Made by a program: the position numbers and the translations under genes. Source: Paraphaeosphaeria minitans (lineage: Eukaryota > Ascomycota > Dothideomycetes > Pleosporales > Didymosphaeriaceae). From it: DNA of 64,000 nucleotides. The stretch spans positions 186,001-250,000 of the forward strand of contig WJXW01000002.1 in the NCBI GenBank assembly GCA_015832175.1, given 5' to 3'. The notes below the pieces were generated by a model that was given only the letters and a program-made list of their open reading frames with translations, did not search any database and had not been told where the DNA came from. Of this stretch, positions 1 through 11,152 are shown one piece after another; within the stretch, counting starts at the first letter, position 1, and each line of letters starts with the position of its first letter.

Positions 1-564
1 GGTGTGTGGATACACATACAGCTCCCGTGCTTGCACATGCCACTGTGTGCCATCTCTGCTGAATGTCGACTCTATCAATGCCCCATATAGCGCGCCCCTC
101 TTCAAACCATCTTTGGATTTCGCGCCAAATGTTTCAATACCTGCGACGCATGTTCGTTTCCGTTACGACTGGAAGTGGTCTGGGTCGGCGTGCAAGAGTC
201 GTGCGGCTCCTTGTGATTACGTTACGACCACGTATGCACAGACCCGTATCGAAGCCTCGGTGTGAACTCCAAAATCGCGCACATGGTGACGGAACTGACA
301 GCTGGGGCAACGTAGCCTCATCTAATTTGTATGACTGCCATTGTATGACTGCCAATAAGAAGCGTGATCGGGTAGAAGCCGGTGCCCGATGGTGAAAGTG
401 ATGTTGTCTCATCGTACAGGGAGTAAGTGGGGCTTGAGTCGTCAACTTAGCCCTCATATGGCTCTGGCTACCGTATGGCTGTGACCCGCTGTGAGAGGTG
501 CGTGGAATTGCTTGCGCATAGCGCTCAAGTGGTATGTCGAGCGTTTTGGTATCGTGCACGTTCT
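1..564. other. intergenic, no gene seen
   Basis: Downstream flank of the SSN3 gene. Open frames here overlap each other on both strands and show no recognisable domain or splice structure. I see no gene, tRNA or repeat. Confidence 0.6.
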
Positions 565-1832
565 TTAACCTTCCTTCAGCCTCTTGGCAGGTCGCCCAAT
601 GAGTGAATCATCTGGTAGTCCACTCCTCTTTGTGCCTGGCAAGCTCCCTGTCCTGATGTCATTATCCTCTTTACTAACTCTCCGCATTGGGTATCTGATT
701 TTGCTTTCTTCGAAGCAATTTTCACTTGGGTTGCCATGGCTCGTAAAGTAAGGGTGCAGCAGCGCCTTCTCTGCAGTCAGCCTTTTCTGAGGGTCATACT
801 CCAGCAATGATTGCAAAAGATCGAAACCCTCAGGGCCTGAGGTGTCCGGCCCAGATCCAGGTGGATACTGATTGTTCTTGAGACAACCTTGATACCAGTT
901 CTCCATACCTTGGGGTCGCTGAAAACGCGCGTTGCCGGTTGCCAAGGAGGACAGTTGTGGGAATTCGGGCATCGAGGTGAGAAGCGGCCAGCGCTCCTTC
1001 GACGGCATTCCCATAATCTCGACAATCTTTTGCATCTGATTGCGTTGGAAAGGTACGGTCTTCTTCCCATCCATCTTAGCCTCTTCGCCCTTGAAGATTG
1101 GCCGTAAGGACAACAGCTCAGCAAAGATACAACCCACAGCCCAGAGGTCGACTGCAGGTGTGTAGTGGCGACTACCCAGAAGGAGTTCTGGCGCACGATA
1201 CCATATTGTGACAACGACCTTGTCTCCGGAGAAAAGAGACTGCAAGGGTTTGTAGAAAAGGCGCGCTAATCCCAAGTCTCCAATCTTTACCTTACCAGCC
1301 GAGGTAACCATTATATTGGCGGGCTTCAGATCGCGGTGCATGACCCAGTTCCTGTGCAGATACACCAGTCCCTATCCATATTAGATTTAGTGATGAACTC
1401 TACCATCACATTGCTCACCTGCAATAATTGCCACAAGATGCTCTTGATCGTCCTGGCGGGAATGGCTTGTCGTCCGCCTTGACCACCCGTATTGTGGTGA
1501 TGAATGATTTGCAGCAGGTCGTGCTCGGCGTACTCGAAGACAATAAAGATGCACTTCTCTTCCAGGATGATCTCAACGGTGTGGATAACGTTGGGGTGTG
1601 CAAGCTCAGTGCACAATGCCATCTCTCTTATCGCGGACTGACTAATCCCGGAATACTGCAGCTCTCCTTCTTTGTCTGGCTTGAACTTCTTGATAGCAAA
1701 GAGTTTCGAACTAGGTGGGTTCGCATTGCGACTCTCGGCTTTGTAAACCCTGCCGTAGGTACCACTGGAGATGAAACCGATGATTTTGTATCGCTCGTTG
1801 ACGCGCTTCTTGGTGTTGTAGCCGGTAAACAT
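565..1832 (-). CDS. SSN3: Mediator kinase SSN3 (CDK8 / Srb10 homologue)
   Basis: Cyclin-dependent kinase of the Mediator CDK8 module; the family partners with cyclin C (SSN8) and phosphorylates the RNA polymerase II CTD and transcription factors in the nucleus. Two exons, 1419-1832 and 565-1371, joined across a 47-nt intron (GTGAGC donor, ATAG acceptor), give 406 aa. Visible are the glycine-rich loop GSGTYGRVYKA-like segment (SSGTYGRVYKA), the AIKKFK lysine, the HRDLKPANI catalytic loop, DLGLAR in place of DFG, and the CDK8-type activation segment ending VVTIWYRAPELLLG. The activation loop has no threonine at the usual CAK site, as is typical of CDK8. The C-terminal tail is basic (GRPAKRLKEG). 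The junction QLLQ-GLVYLH restores the kinase helix, which supports the splice. Nothing is missing. Confidence 0.95.
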
Positions 1833-2855
1833 TACGTCTCTTGAGTCGGCCGGATCTGTCCGACAACGGTTCAGTACATCTTCATGCTGAGGGGGGGAGA
1901 ATGTGAGTGACTATTCAAGGGATAGGAAGGACGTTGGAGATGACGGACATGAACGCAGGCATGGAAGAATGCAGGTTAGATGTAGGAAATGGCCAGGTTC
2001 CGGGTTCGGAACGCAGGCGGACGATCAAGCGAAGGGTGATCAGCAGACGCCCGCCGAGTAGAACCCCTTGAGCCCCTTGGGAACAAAAGAAATGCGAAAG
2101 GGAAGCACAGAATTATTATGGGGCTTGGGCGGTGGCGCTTCGCACTCCTATCTCGCTCGATAAGTAGACGAGGTTAATCGAGAGCCACGCACCGTTGAAG
2201 GCGGCCACGACACTGTTCCGGAGCTGTGGTCGGGCGCTGGCGGACGGTGGGTCTCCTAAAGGAGGATTACTGGTGGAGGGCTGATTCATGTTAGGACATT
2301 GCGTGCTGCTCGTTTTGAGGGGGCTCCGGTCCATTATCGGCAGATGCGGCGAGCAGCAGACGCCGGGAGGCGGGATGTGGAGCTGGCTGCTCAGGCGGGC
2401 GAGTCGGCGCGACTGACACTGCGGCCGGCGATGTTGGGTGGAGGGCGATGCAAATGCAGATACAGAGGCATGTTGAGACAACCAAGCCTGAGGCAGTCAA
2501 TAAGTAGGTAGTCTATGTGGTTGGCGCAGCGATTCGGTGGTTGGACGCTCTCCTCGTGTAGGAAGGGACGACCAACCACAGCTGCACGCCAGGGTCGCAT
2601 TTCCCCACGCCAACCGAGCTGCACCACACGCCCACGCTGAGCTCCACCGGTGCTGCTACTTGGTACATGACGGCGCAGTGAAAGTGTGCGCATGTACGGC
2701 CGAGCGTCTGAGGTACGTGATGGTTTCGCGCATTTGGCATGGTTGCGTACACAGTACATGCACTTGGCGACGTAGCAAGCGGGCTGACACGTCTCGCCAC
2801 ACAGCGCGCCAACATCTGCACTTTTCACCTCTTCCCCGAGGGTTGACAGAGCGCC
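1833..2855. other. divergent intergenic region SSN3 / sugar transporter
   Basis: About 1 kb shared upstream region between two divergently transcribed genes. Overlapping short open frames on both strands (for example 2116-2481 minus) lack motifs and conserved-looking composition. No clear gene is present. Confidence 0.6.
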
Positions 2856-4414
2856 ATGAACCCCCGCGCCTGGTTCAGCGACCTTACGCCTTACTTCGTC
2901 TACGTCCTCTTCGTCGCCACACTCGGCCCGTTGCTGTTCGGCTTCCACCTGGTAACTCACCCTATGCATTCCGCTCAGAACGCAAACAACTGACAAACAA
3001 CCAGTCCGAGCTCAATGCACCTGAAGATGTCATACGCTGCAAGAAGAGCTCAATCACGGCCGCCGCGGCCAACCTCCTACAATGCATAAAGATGGAGGAT
3101 CTAGAATGGGGCGTCGTGGGCTCCATGTACACGCTCGGTGGCCTGCTCGGCGCGCTCTCTGCTGGCCCGCTGGCGGGAAGATACGGAAGGCGGCGCACGA
3201 TGCAGCTGACCTCGATCTTCTTCATCATCGGGCCTGTCTTTGAGGCCCTATCGCCGAACATTGGGGTCATGGCTGTGGGGAGGCTGCTCTCGGGCGTCGG
3301 CGCCGGTGCCTCCGTGGTTGTGGTACCCATTTACATTTCGGAAATCGCACCGCCGGCCCAGAAGGGCTTCTTTGGCGCCTTCACGCAGATCATGTGCAAT
3401 GTGGGCATCCTCCTGACGCAGCTGTTGGGCTACTTCCTTAGCCATGATTCCTACTGGAGGGTCATTCTGGCGGCTGGAGGCGTCATTGGCGTGCTACAGA
3501 GCTTGGGACTGCTCTTGTCAGTGGAGAGCCCCAAGTACCTTGCCGAACAGGGCCACTCTTCGCAAGCGAAGAAGGTTTTGCGCAGCATTCGTGGCGAGGG
3601 TACGGACATCAACGATGAGTTCAACAGCTGGGGCGTTGATGGGGCTTTGGAAGTCACAGGTATGTTCGGAGTCCGCAGTTGTACTATCATGCTAACCACG
3701 TCAGACGAAGAGCAATCCCTCTTACGCAACGATGAGGAGCCCTCCACTCCGAAGACGCGGTCCAGCAAGGAAGAAGCTCTCAGCATTGCACAAGTGCTCC
3801 GCCATCCGGATTACCAGAAAGCTGCCTTCGCCGTCATCATGATCATGCTCGCCCAGCAGCTCAGTGGTATCAACAGCATCGTCATGTACGGCGTGTCGCT
3901 ATTGGCAGACCTGCTGGCGTCCAACTCGGCCCTCCTCAACTTGGCAGTATCTGCCGTCAACATTGTCGTAACTACTGGCTGCGCGCCCCTGCCGGACAAG
4001 TTGGGGCGCAAAGCATGTCTGCTCCAGTCCCTCGCTGGCATGGGCATATCCTCCCTCCTGCTTGCTGTAGGCATCATGAGGGCCATACCCGTGCTGTCGG
4101 CTGTGGCAGTTGTGCTCTTCGTGTCCAGCTTCGCGCTCGGTCTGGGGCCTGTGCCCTTCATCCTCTCCGCCGAACTTGTCGGCCCAGAGGCGGTTGGCGC
4201 AACGCAGAGCATTGCGCTGGCGGCAAACTGGATCGCTACGTTCCTCGTTGCGCAGTTCTTCCCATTGGCGAGCGCGAAACTTCACGGCAAGGTATACATC
4301 ATCTTCGCAGCGCTTTCGGTGGCCTTCTTCATGTTCATTAGCTGGTTCGTGCCTGAGACCAAGGGCAAGAAGAACGCGGATGAGGTGTGGATGAGAGAGC
4401 GACGAGTCGACTAG
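2856..4414 (+). CDS. MFS sugar transporter, VPS73/YBR241C-like
   Basis: Major facilitator superfamily sugar:H+ symporter family member of about 12 membrane segments. The closest yeast relatives are vacuolar VPS73/YBR241C, so a vacuolar location is inferred. Three exons are 2856-2951, 3005-3659 and 3705-4414, giving 486 aa, a normal family length. The start at 2856 gives MNPRAWFSDLTPYFVYVLF, the first membrane helix; the longer open frame from 2537 is a read-through of upstream sequence and intron 1. Hallmarks are GRYGRRR after helix 2, the SVESPKYL segment after helix 6, QQLSGINSIVMYG in helix 7, GPVPFILSAEL in helix 10 and the terminal VPETKGK. Intron 2 (45 nt) has no stop and a length divisible by three, so it is easily mistaken for coding. 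A central insertion of about 50 acidic or serine-rich residues is the cytosolic loop. Confidence 0.9.
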
Positions 4415-4886
4415 CGGATGTTGTACGCAATCGTAACCAATTGTGTTGCGTGATGTACCAGTTCGGGTAAGGCAAGAGCTGGATGTCAGCACAGAGGATG
4501 CACTTGGAATCTCCGCGCAATGTGCGATATCCGCCTCCGCTTGTGTGGGCGGCTAACATTTCCGAGACCGAGAAGAAGCCTTCAGGACGATTGTCGAGGA
4601 ACGAATTTTGAATATGACGAACTAAACAGCACCGAATACTGACTCGCTGGGCTTTCGCAATTGCTTTGATTATGCAGTGATTATGAAAGTGGGGAGTTAG
4701 TAAGCAGCAGCCGGGCGGCCAGATTCCGACTCCATCCCATCTTCGGAACCCGTCTGCGACCCCGCCGATTCGCCTCGGTGAGTCGGTATAGCCGCAAAGC
4801 GTCACATCATCGTGGCTCGCACTTTTCTCCCGCACTTCCTCCGCCGCCCAATTCCTCCCTTCCGTTTGTACATAGCATAGCCAGCG
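4415..4886. other. intergenic, promoter of GTP cyclohydrolase II
   Basis: Short tandem (same-strand) gap. It is pyrimidine-rich just before the downstream start. No conserved element recognised. Confidence 0.5.
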
Positions 4887-6139
4887 ATGCCAGATCTCCC
4901 AGCGCACTCGTCGCCGGCCTTTCCGCCGCTCCACTCGCCGCGACCGGAGCACCCGCACCACCTCGAAGCTGAAGACTACGTCTTCGCCGGTACCACCACC
5001 ACTTCCCACTCTGATGCTACAAACACGCCTCCCAAGGCGCAACGGCCCTCGCAGCACCCGCCGCCGTCCCTCATAAGCCCTGCCTTCACACCCCCCGCAA
5101 CCCCCGGCGTCTCCACACCCTCAGACCCGCGCCCGCGCCCTCCACGCTCCGTCCCCGTCCTGCCCCCCGGCACCGACTCGCTGCGGCCCGAGCTCCTCGA
5201 GCAGCTCCCCGTCGTCGAGTGCGAGGTGCGCGCGCGCATACCGACGACGACGGGCCATGAGATGTGGCTGCACGTGTACCGCAACAACGTGGACACCAAG
5301 GAGCATCTAGCGATTGTGTTCGGGGGCCAGATCCGCAGTCGGAGCCTGGACCGCGAGCGCGAGGGCGAGACGGAGCTCGAGCGCATGACGCGGGGAGCGT
5401 ACGTGGGGCGGCTGTACCCGGGGCGGACGCACAGTCGGGTGGAGGCGATCAAGCGGGCGGAGGGCGCGATGCCGAAGGCATCGCCCCAGGGTTCTGGGGG
5501 TAGCACGACGGCTTCTTCGGCATCGTCGGACGCGGGCGACGCCGTCGAGACCAACAGCCGGACGGAACTCCCGCTCGTGCGCATCCACTCGGAGTGCTAC
5601 ACGGGGGAGACAGTGTGGTCGGCGCGCTGCGACTGCGGGGAGCAGCTCGACGAGGCGGCGCGCCTAATGTCGTCGCCGCACATGTCGCCGTCGGGCGGCG
5701 TCATCATCTATCTGCGGCAGGAGGGCCGGGGCATCGGGCTCGGCGAGAAGCTCAAGGCGTACAATCTGCAGGACCTGGGCAACGACACGTACGAGGCGAA
5801 CATCATGCTGCGGCACCCGGCGGATGCGCGCAGCTACGGGCTCGCGACGAGCATGCTTGTGGATCTGGGACTGGAGGGTGAAGAGGGGATAAGGCTGCTG
5901 ACGAATAATCCGGACAAGGTGCGGGCGGTGGAGGGGCCGGGGAGGGAGGTCGTGGTGAGGGAGCGTGTGGCGATGGTGCCCATTGCGTGGAAGACGGGCG
6001 GGGAGAAGGGGATCAAGAGTGAGGAGGTGGAGAAGTATCTGAGTACCAAGGTGAGTTTGACGGGCGTCCATCTGTGCATTGTACGAGGCTAATCGAAGCG
6101 CAGATTGAGAAATTTAAGCATATGCTTACACAGCAATGA
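4887..6139 (+). CDS. RIB1: GTP cyclohydrolase II (riboflavin biosynthesis)
   Basis: Catalyses the first step of riboflavin synthesis: GTP to 2,5-diamino-6-ribosylamino-4(3H)-pyrimidinone 5'-phosphate, formate and pyrophosphate, in the cytosol. Exons 4887-6050 and 6104-6139 give 399 aa; the second exon adds only 11 codons ([11 protein letters not shown]) after a GTGAGT/GCAG intron of 53 nt. The zinc ligands C237, C248 and C250 lie in [20 protein letters not shown], and the GTP-binding/catalytic block [11 protein letters not shown] follows. LTNNPDKV is the conserved C-terminal substrate-binding stretch. The first ~100 residues are a proline/serine-rich low-complexity extension common in filamentous fungi. 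A serine/alanine-rich insertion near residues 200-220 lies just before the catalytic domain. Confidence 0.95.
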
Positions 6140-6579
6140 CCCGCCATCGATGGACACGACCCGGCGGTAAAGAATGGGAATTCCAAGAGTGGGAGACGGG
6201 AGATTTGAAGTCATACACGCATATGCGTACGCACACTTTGTAGACGAGAGGCGCGCAATCTAGATACCATGACGCGGTGGCCGATTTTTTGTATATACGC
6301 AGATTGCATATATTGTCGGTTTGCATACTTCCCATCAGTGATTCTGGGTTCAGAGAAAGCTGCAATTTGTTACTCGTAGAGGCCACGAGCTTCGACACTG
6401 TCCAATAAACTGGTTCGTCAAGGATCCCATTACAGTTACGGAAAATAAAAGACCCTCTTAGCTAAGGAGGGCACTAGGTATCACATACATTCATTCATCC
6501 AACCGCCGTCAAATCGCATGCACGGGCGGATATGGCCAGCTCATGCGGTCACATACCAACGCTCCACCCCATCTCCCAC
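6140..6579. other. convergent intergenic region
   Basis: 3' flanks of two converging genes. AT-richer than its neighbours, with no open frame worth reporting. Confidence 0.5.
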
Positions 6580-7747
6580 CTAGTGCTTGTGCCCAATGTG
6601 CAGCTTCTCCTTGAGCTTCTCCATCTTGCTCACTTTCTCCTTCTCGCCAGATGGGCTGACCTCCTTCTTGTCTTTCTCCTCGCTCTTCGTCTCCATAATG
6701 CCTGTCACCATATCAGCACGTTCTAGTATAGCACGCAGCGAGTCGCCGCGGGACCGCGATGCAGAGGCTGACGTACGACTTGATTCTGTGACACCCGCGG
6801 GGGCGATGCCCTCGGTCGCAATGGCGCTGTGTTCGTCGGTACCCTTGGTCGTGCCGAGCATGTCGGGGCCGTCGTTGCCGATGGCGGGGGTGCCCTTGGG
6901 CGAGGTGACGGGAGAGAGGGTCGGCGGGTTGGTCTTTGCAAGGGTTCCAGAGAGGTTCTGGCTGCCAGTGACGCCGGCGCTGGTGTCGTCGCTGGTCTTG
7001 GTCGAAGTAAGGGTGTCGCCGGTCGTGGCGTTGGAGACCTCGGCGGGTCGCTGCGACTTGTCCTCTGGGTCGATGGTGCGGTTCTCCGCGAAGCCTGCAA
7101 GCGCGGGCTCATTCTTGCCAGCGGGAACAACGTCCTTGTTGATGCTGCTGTCGGTCGTGGAGTCTGAGAGGTGCGTCTTAGCAAGCGTATCGGCGAGGTT
7201 GGCAGTGCCCGCAAGTCCGGCGGTGTTGGTCTCGTCGGGCCGCACGGCGAGTATGGGCGTGTCAGTTGTCTCGTTGGTCGCTGACTTCTCACGGATGGGG
7301 AGGGTGGCAGTGTTGGTTGTGTCCGCTGTGCACGAAAAAGGTCAGCAAGGCGGCTCAGTATGCCATGCCAGCCGAGAGCTGTGTACCTGAGTTGCCCAGG
7401 TCGAATGGCTCTGCAGCTGTACCCTTGCCCTCTAGGCCGCTAATAGGCTCCCTGCCGGCACTCTCGTTCTGGGTCGTAAGAGCTGTCGGGTCTTCTACGC
7501 CTCACAACCAGGTCAGCGATGCGTTCTCCTATATCGTGTGTATTCAAGCTCCAAAAACACGGCATTGGCGCGCAAATCACAAGGACGTACCGGAGTTGCC
7601 CCCGTCGAAGGGCTCAGTTGCCGTGCCCTTGCCCTGGACGCCAGAGACAGGCTCGTTGCCGGCCGTCTCATTGTTTTGCGGCTCGCCCCAGATGGCCTTG
7701 GTCGCTGTTGCAGACACAGTGTTGACGACGTTGCTAATGGTCTCCAT
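6580..7747 (-). CDS. low-complexity hypothetical protein with duplicated exon module
   Basis: Not recognised as a named family. Three exons fit: 7591-7747, 7387-7494 and 6580-7325, giving 336 aa. The first intron could instead end 6 nt earlier on the coding strand (exon to 7500, adding two residues); both acceptors keep the frame and the TAG site is the stronger. The protein is rich in Thr, Ser, Ala, Gly and Lys with no membrane segment or signal peptide. Exons 1 and 2 each encode one copy of a module (NE-AG-EP-SG--GKGTA-EPFD-GNS). A second repeat, TLAKT preceded by NL-D/G, occurs twice in exon 3. The lysine/glutamate-rich C-terminus ends KEKLHIGHKH, reminiscent of fungal hydrophilin-like stress proteins (inference). 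A 75-nt in-frame stretch with a GTACGT donor and GACAG acceptor near 6690-6772 may be a further intron. Confidence 0.7.
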
Positions 7748-9460
7748 GGTCGCTGATCGGTGATGTGCAGCTTTTGGATGTAGGAGAGTCGGGTGTAATA
7801 GTGAGGTTTGCCAAGGGCTGGGAGTGGAGTGCAGTCAACAAAGCGCGAGGGGTATGTTATGAAGGGCCTGGGGTTGTATGACGTATTTGGCGGATTCAGG
7901 GTTCCAGGGTGCACACAGCCCCCTCGATAGACTACAGCAAGTCGCAGCACGGGAATTGCCAACATGCGCGTCACCGCGGGGTTGCCTTGGTAGGTAGTCT
8001 ATCTACCTGATTACAGCGCCTGATTCAAGCAATGCGGCAAGGCACACTAGATACAGTAGATATCTACCTAGATGATTCTGGCTGATCAGATCTGGAACAT
8101 GGCGTGCGGTTACCATTCATTTCCGCTGTCGCTGTGCTTGGAGAGACCACAGCTCCAGATGAGTTTCGCAAGCTACGTCATTGATATTGCTCAAACATGG
8201 CAAGTGCGCACGTGACTATCGAGATCTTATGTAAGCCCATCCCAACGCTTCACAGCTTCAACCTCAGTAACCTGCATACCATGGTTTCATTTTGAACTCA
8301 TCTCGCCAGCAAATACCACAGTTCTTAGAATCGCATTGCCTCGTCGGATGCCCCAATCTGGGCCACAGTGTCGACTTTGTCCCACCACACTGCTCGTTTC
8401 TGTCACCAGTTATAGCTTGTGTGCATTACCCACTTCTGTCATGTCTCTCCGTCTCTTTGCTGCTCTCCCACATGAAACGATTGCACTTTTTCATTCAGCA
8501 GCCATCAGACGCAATCGAGGCACATCGGGCGATGGTATAGCGCGCTGAAGCCCGAGAGCACCTCACGGCGCGCTCAAGGACGAGCGCCAACCGTGAGAAG
8601 TGTAGGTAGACTAGTCCATCACTACCCCGCATAATTGCTCCTACGAGCATTAATTCGGCAATTCGTCCGTGAAAACCCGGGGTACTGTAACTAATAATAA
8701 GTAGATAGATACCGTACCCATCCATCTGGATTACCCCACAAACACAATCCGCTGGCCCACACGTTTTGTCCATACAACTTTATCAATTTCTATCTCGATG
8801 CTGCCACAAGATGCACGGAAGCATTCCGGCTGCACATTGCAGCTTTTGCGCATTGTATGTGAGTTATAGTCGCATTACCGGCATCGTAGAGATATGAACA
8901 GTACGAAAGGGCGCAGGGTATAGCATTGGGAAGCTAACCACGGTTAGCAATGGCCAAGTCGTGGACGCGTTGGCGCACCGAAAGATGTAGAGGGAATGTC
9001 ATCTGATTCGTCCGGAATACTAGGTAGCCAACATACTCATGATCACGCGCAGCAAAACAAACATTGACGTTAGCGCCGGCTTCCGCCACTACGATGGATG
9101 TAGATATTACCCCTGGCGCCTGTTCACCAACACCGAGTGTGATTGGCCTCTATCCATACGAAATGTGGCATTGCATGTACAACTCCCTGCCCCGTCCCTC
9201 CACAACCTCGATCTACAAGCCAAATACCTGCAGGTACGGGGTGTCGGGCATGATTCTATGCTCTAGTTCGCGGAGGGCGCCAATCCAGTGCATTGACCGA
9301 GGTCTTAAGGACGGGCAGAAATATTTCCGGTCTCGTTGAAGCTTGTGAACGTACGTGGGATGAAGACTTAAAAGAGTCGTACCGCACATGCCGAGTTTCG
9401 TTGTGGAGAAGGTAGAACGTTGATATCTCCTTTTCGCTCATTTCCTTTCACGAATCCATC
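7748..9460. other. intergenic, palindrome-containing, no gene seen
   Basis: 1.7 kb between divergent genes. It holds GTAGATATCTAC, a perfect 12-nt palindrome (8056-8067), and an AGGTAG...CTACCT inverted repeat near 7991-8008. Open frames are short and overlapping. No coding signal is evident. Confidence 0.55.
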
Positions 9461-11152
9461 ATGAAGGTGGCGGTCCTACTCTCTCTCTTGCCGCTGGTGA
9501 TTGCAGCTCCAGCAGCGATACCATTGGAGAAGAGAGCGTCTCCCACGGTTGTGGCACCTTCACCAGGAGCCACAGTCGTTGGCAAGTCACTTTTGGGCAT
9601 TGAGACCTTCAATGGAATACCTTTCGCACAACCACCTACAGGAAAACTTCGTCTGAAGCCACCACAGCCGCTCACGTCTTCAGTCGGAAAGGTCGATGGC
9701 GCGCAAATCCCCAAGGCATGCCCTCAGTTCTTCTTCAGCCTGGATGAGAGCAGCTTCCCCGCGAATGTGCTTGGAACGATTCTCAACACACCGCTATTCC
9801 AGAGGGTCACCAATGCTGGCGAAGACTGTCTGAACATCAATATTCAAAGACCTGCCGGCACTACGAGCTCCTCGAAACTCCCTGTTCTTTTCTGGATTTT
9901 TGGCGGCGGTTTCGAGCTCGGCTCTACACAAATGTACGACGGAACCTCGCTTATCGCCAGCTCGATCAGCGAAGGCAAGCCCGTCATTTTCGTTGCCGTC
10001 AACTACCGCGTCGGCGGATTTGGCTTCATGCCCGGCAAGGAGATCCTGAAAGATGGCTCCGCGAACCTGGGCCTCTTGGACCAACGCCTCGGCCTCAAGT
10101 GGGTAGCAGACAACATTGCTGCTTTCGGAGGCGATCCAGACAAGGTCACCATCTGGGGAGAATCTGCGGGCGCTATCTCTGTAGCTGATCAGATGCTTAT
10201 GTATGACGGCGACAACACGTACAAGGGCAAACCGCTCTTCCGTGCCAGCATCATGAACTCCGGCTCGATTGTGCCGGCCAAACCTGTTGACGACGCCAAG
10301 GGTCAAGTTGTGTACGACCTCGTTGTTAAGAACGCGGGATGCTCCTCTTCTTCCGACACGCTCGCTTGCCTTCGTTCAAAAGACTACACAACTTTCCTGA
10401 ATGCGGCCAACTCTGTCCCCGGCCTCCTTTCCTACAGCTCTGTTTCACTATCTTACCTCCCCCGTCCCGACGGCAGCGTCCTAACCGCATCCCCCGATGC
10501 CCTTGTCGCAGCCGGCAAGTACGCCAAAGTCCCTTTCATTGTCGGTGACCAAGAAGACGAGGGCACGCTCTTCGGCCTCTTCACGCCCAACCTCACCACA
10601 ACCCAAGACGTGACAAAGTACCTCTCCACTGTTTTCTTCCCCACCGCCGACACAAAGGTCCTCTCGGGCCTCGTCGCAACTTACCAAAATATCCTCGAGG
10701 ACGGCTCCCCATTCCGCACCTTCCTCCTCAACAACTGGTACCCCCAGTTCAAGCGCATCTCCGCAATCATCGGCGACATCACATTCACCCTGACCCGCCG
10801 CGTATTTCTCGAGACCACGTCGAGCGTTTTCCCCGACGTGCCTTCATGGTCGTACCTCTCGAGCTACGACTACGGGACCCCGATCCTGGGCACCTTCCAC
10901 GGCTCTGATCTGCTGCAGGTCTTCTACGGGGTGCTGCCCAACAACGCGGCGAAGTCGATTCGCGCGTATTATTTGAGCTTTGTGCATAATTTGGATCCTA
11001 ACAAGGGCAGTGGGCAGGACAATTGGCCGCAGTGGAGTGCGGGGCAGCAGTTGAAGGAGTTTAGAGCGAACTCGAACACGCTGCTGAAGGACGATTTTAG
11101 AAGCGACACAGCGGCGTTTTTGTCGAAGAATTTGGGGGCGTTCTACATTTGA
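9461..11152 (+). CDS. secreted type-B carboxylesterase/lipase
   Basis: Alpha/beta-hydrolase of the carboxylesterase type-B family (Candida rugosa lipase and cholinesterase relatives), which hydrolyses carboxylic esters outside the cell. It is a single exon of 563 aa. The N-terminus is a signal peptide ([19 protein letters not shown]) followed by LEKR, a likely KEX2-type processing site. The nucleophile is Ser235 in [10 protein letters not shown]. The acid is the glutamate in [10 protein letters not shown] and the histidine is in [14 protein letters not shown]. The oxyanion-hole motif FGGGFELGS and the [11 protein letters not shown] block are present. No truncation is seen. The substrate cannot be told from sequence; general esterase or lipase activity is the safe call. 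Confidence 0.93.
   Translation: MKVAVLLSLLPLVIAAPAAIPLEKRASPTVVAPSPGATVVGKSLLGIETFNGIPFAQPPTGKLRLKPPQPLTSSVGKVDGAQIPKACPQFFFSLDESSFPANVLGTILNTPLFQRVTNAGEDCLNINIQRPAGTTSSSKLPVLFWIFGGGFELGSTQMYDGTSLIASSISEGKPVIFVAVNYRVGGFGFMPGKEILKDGSANLGLLDQRLGLKWVADNIAAFGGDPDKVTIWGESAGAISVADQMLMYDGDNTYKGKPLFRASIMNSGSIVPAKPVDDAKGQVVYDLVVKNAGCSSSSDTLACLRSKDYTTFLNAANSVPGLLSYSSVSLSYLPRPDGSVLTASPDALVAAGKYAKVPFIVGDQEDEGTLFGLFTPNLTTTQDVTKYLSTVFFPTADTKVLSGLVATYQNILEDGSPFRTFLLNNWYPQFKRISAIIGDITFTLTRRVFLETTSSVFPDVPSWSYLSSYDYGTPILGTFHGSDLLQVFYGVLPNNAAKSIRAYYLSFVHNLDPNKGSGQDNWPQWSAGQQLKEFRANSNTLLKDDFRSDTAAFLSKNLGAFYI

Noticed and set aside
2537..2855. N-terminal extension of the sugar transporter
   Set aside because: Composition is non-coding and the family start is restored by the exon at 2856-2951.
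5664..6071. Antisense frames across GTP cyclohydrolase II and other conserved genes
   Set aside because: High-GC coding DNA creates long shadow frames; the sense proteins explain the sequence.
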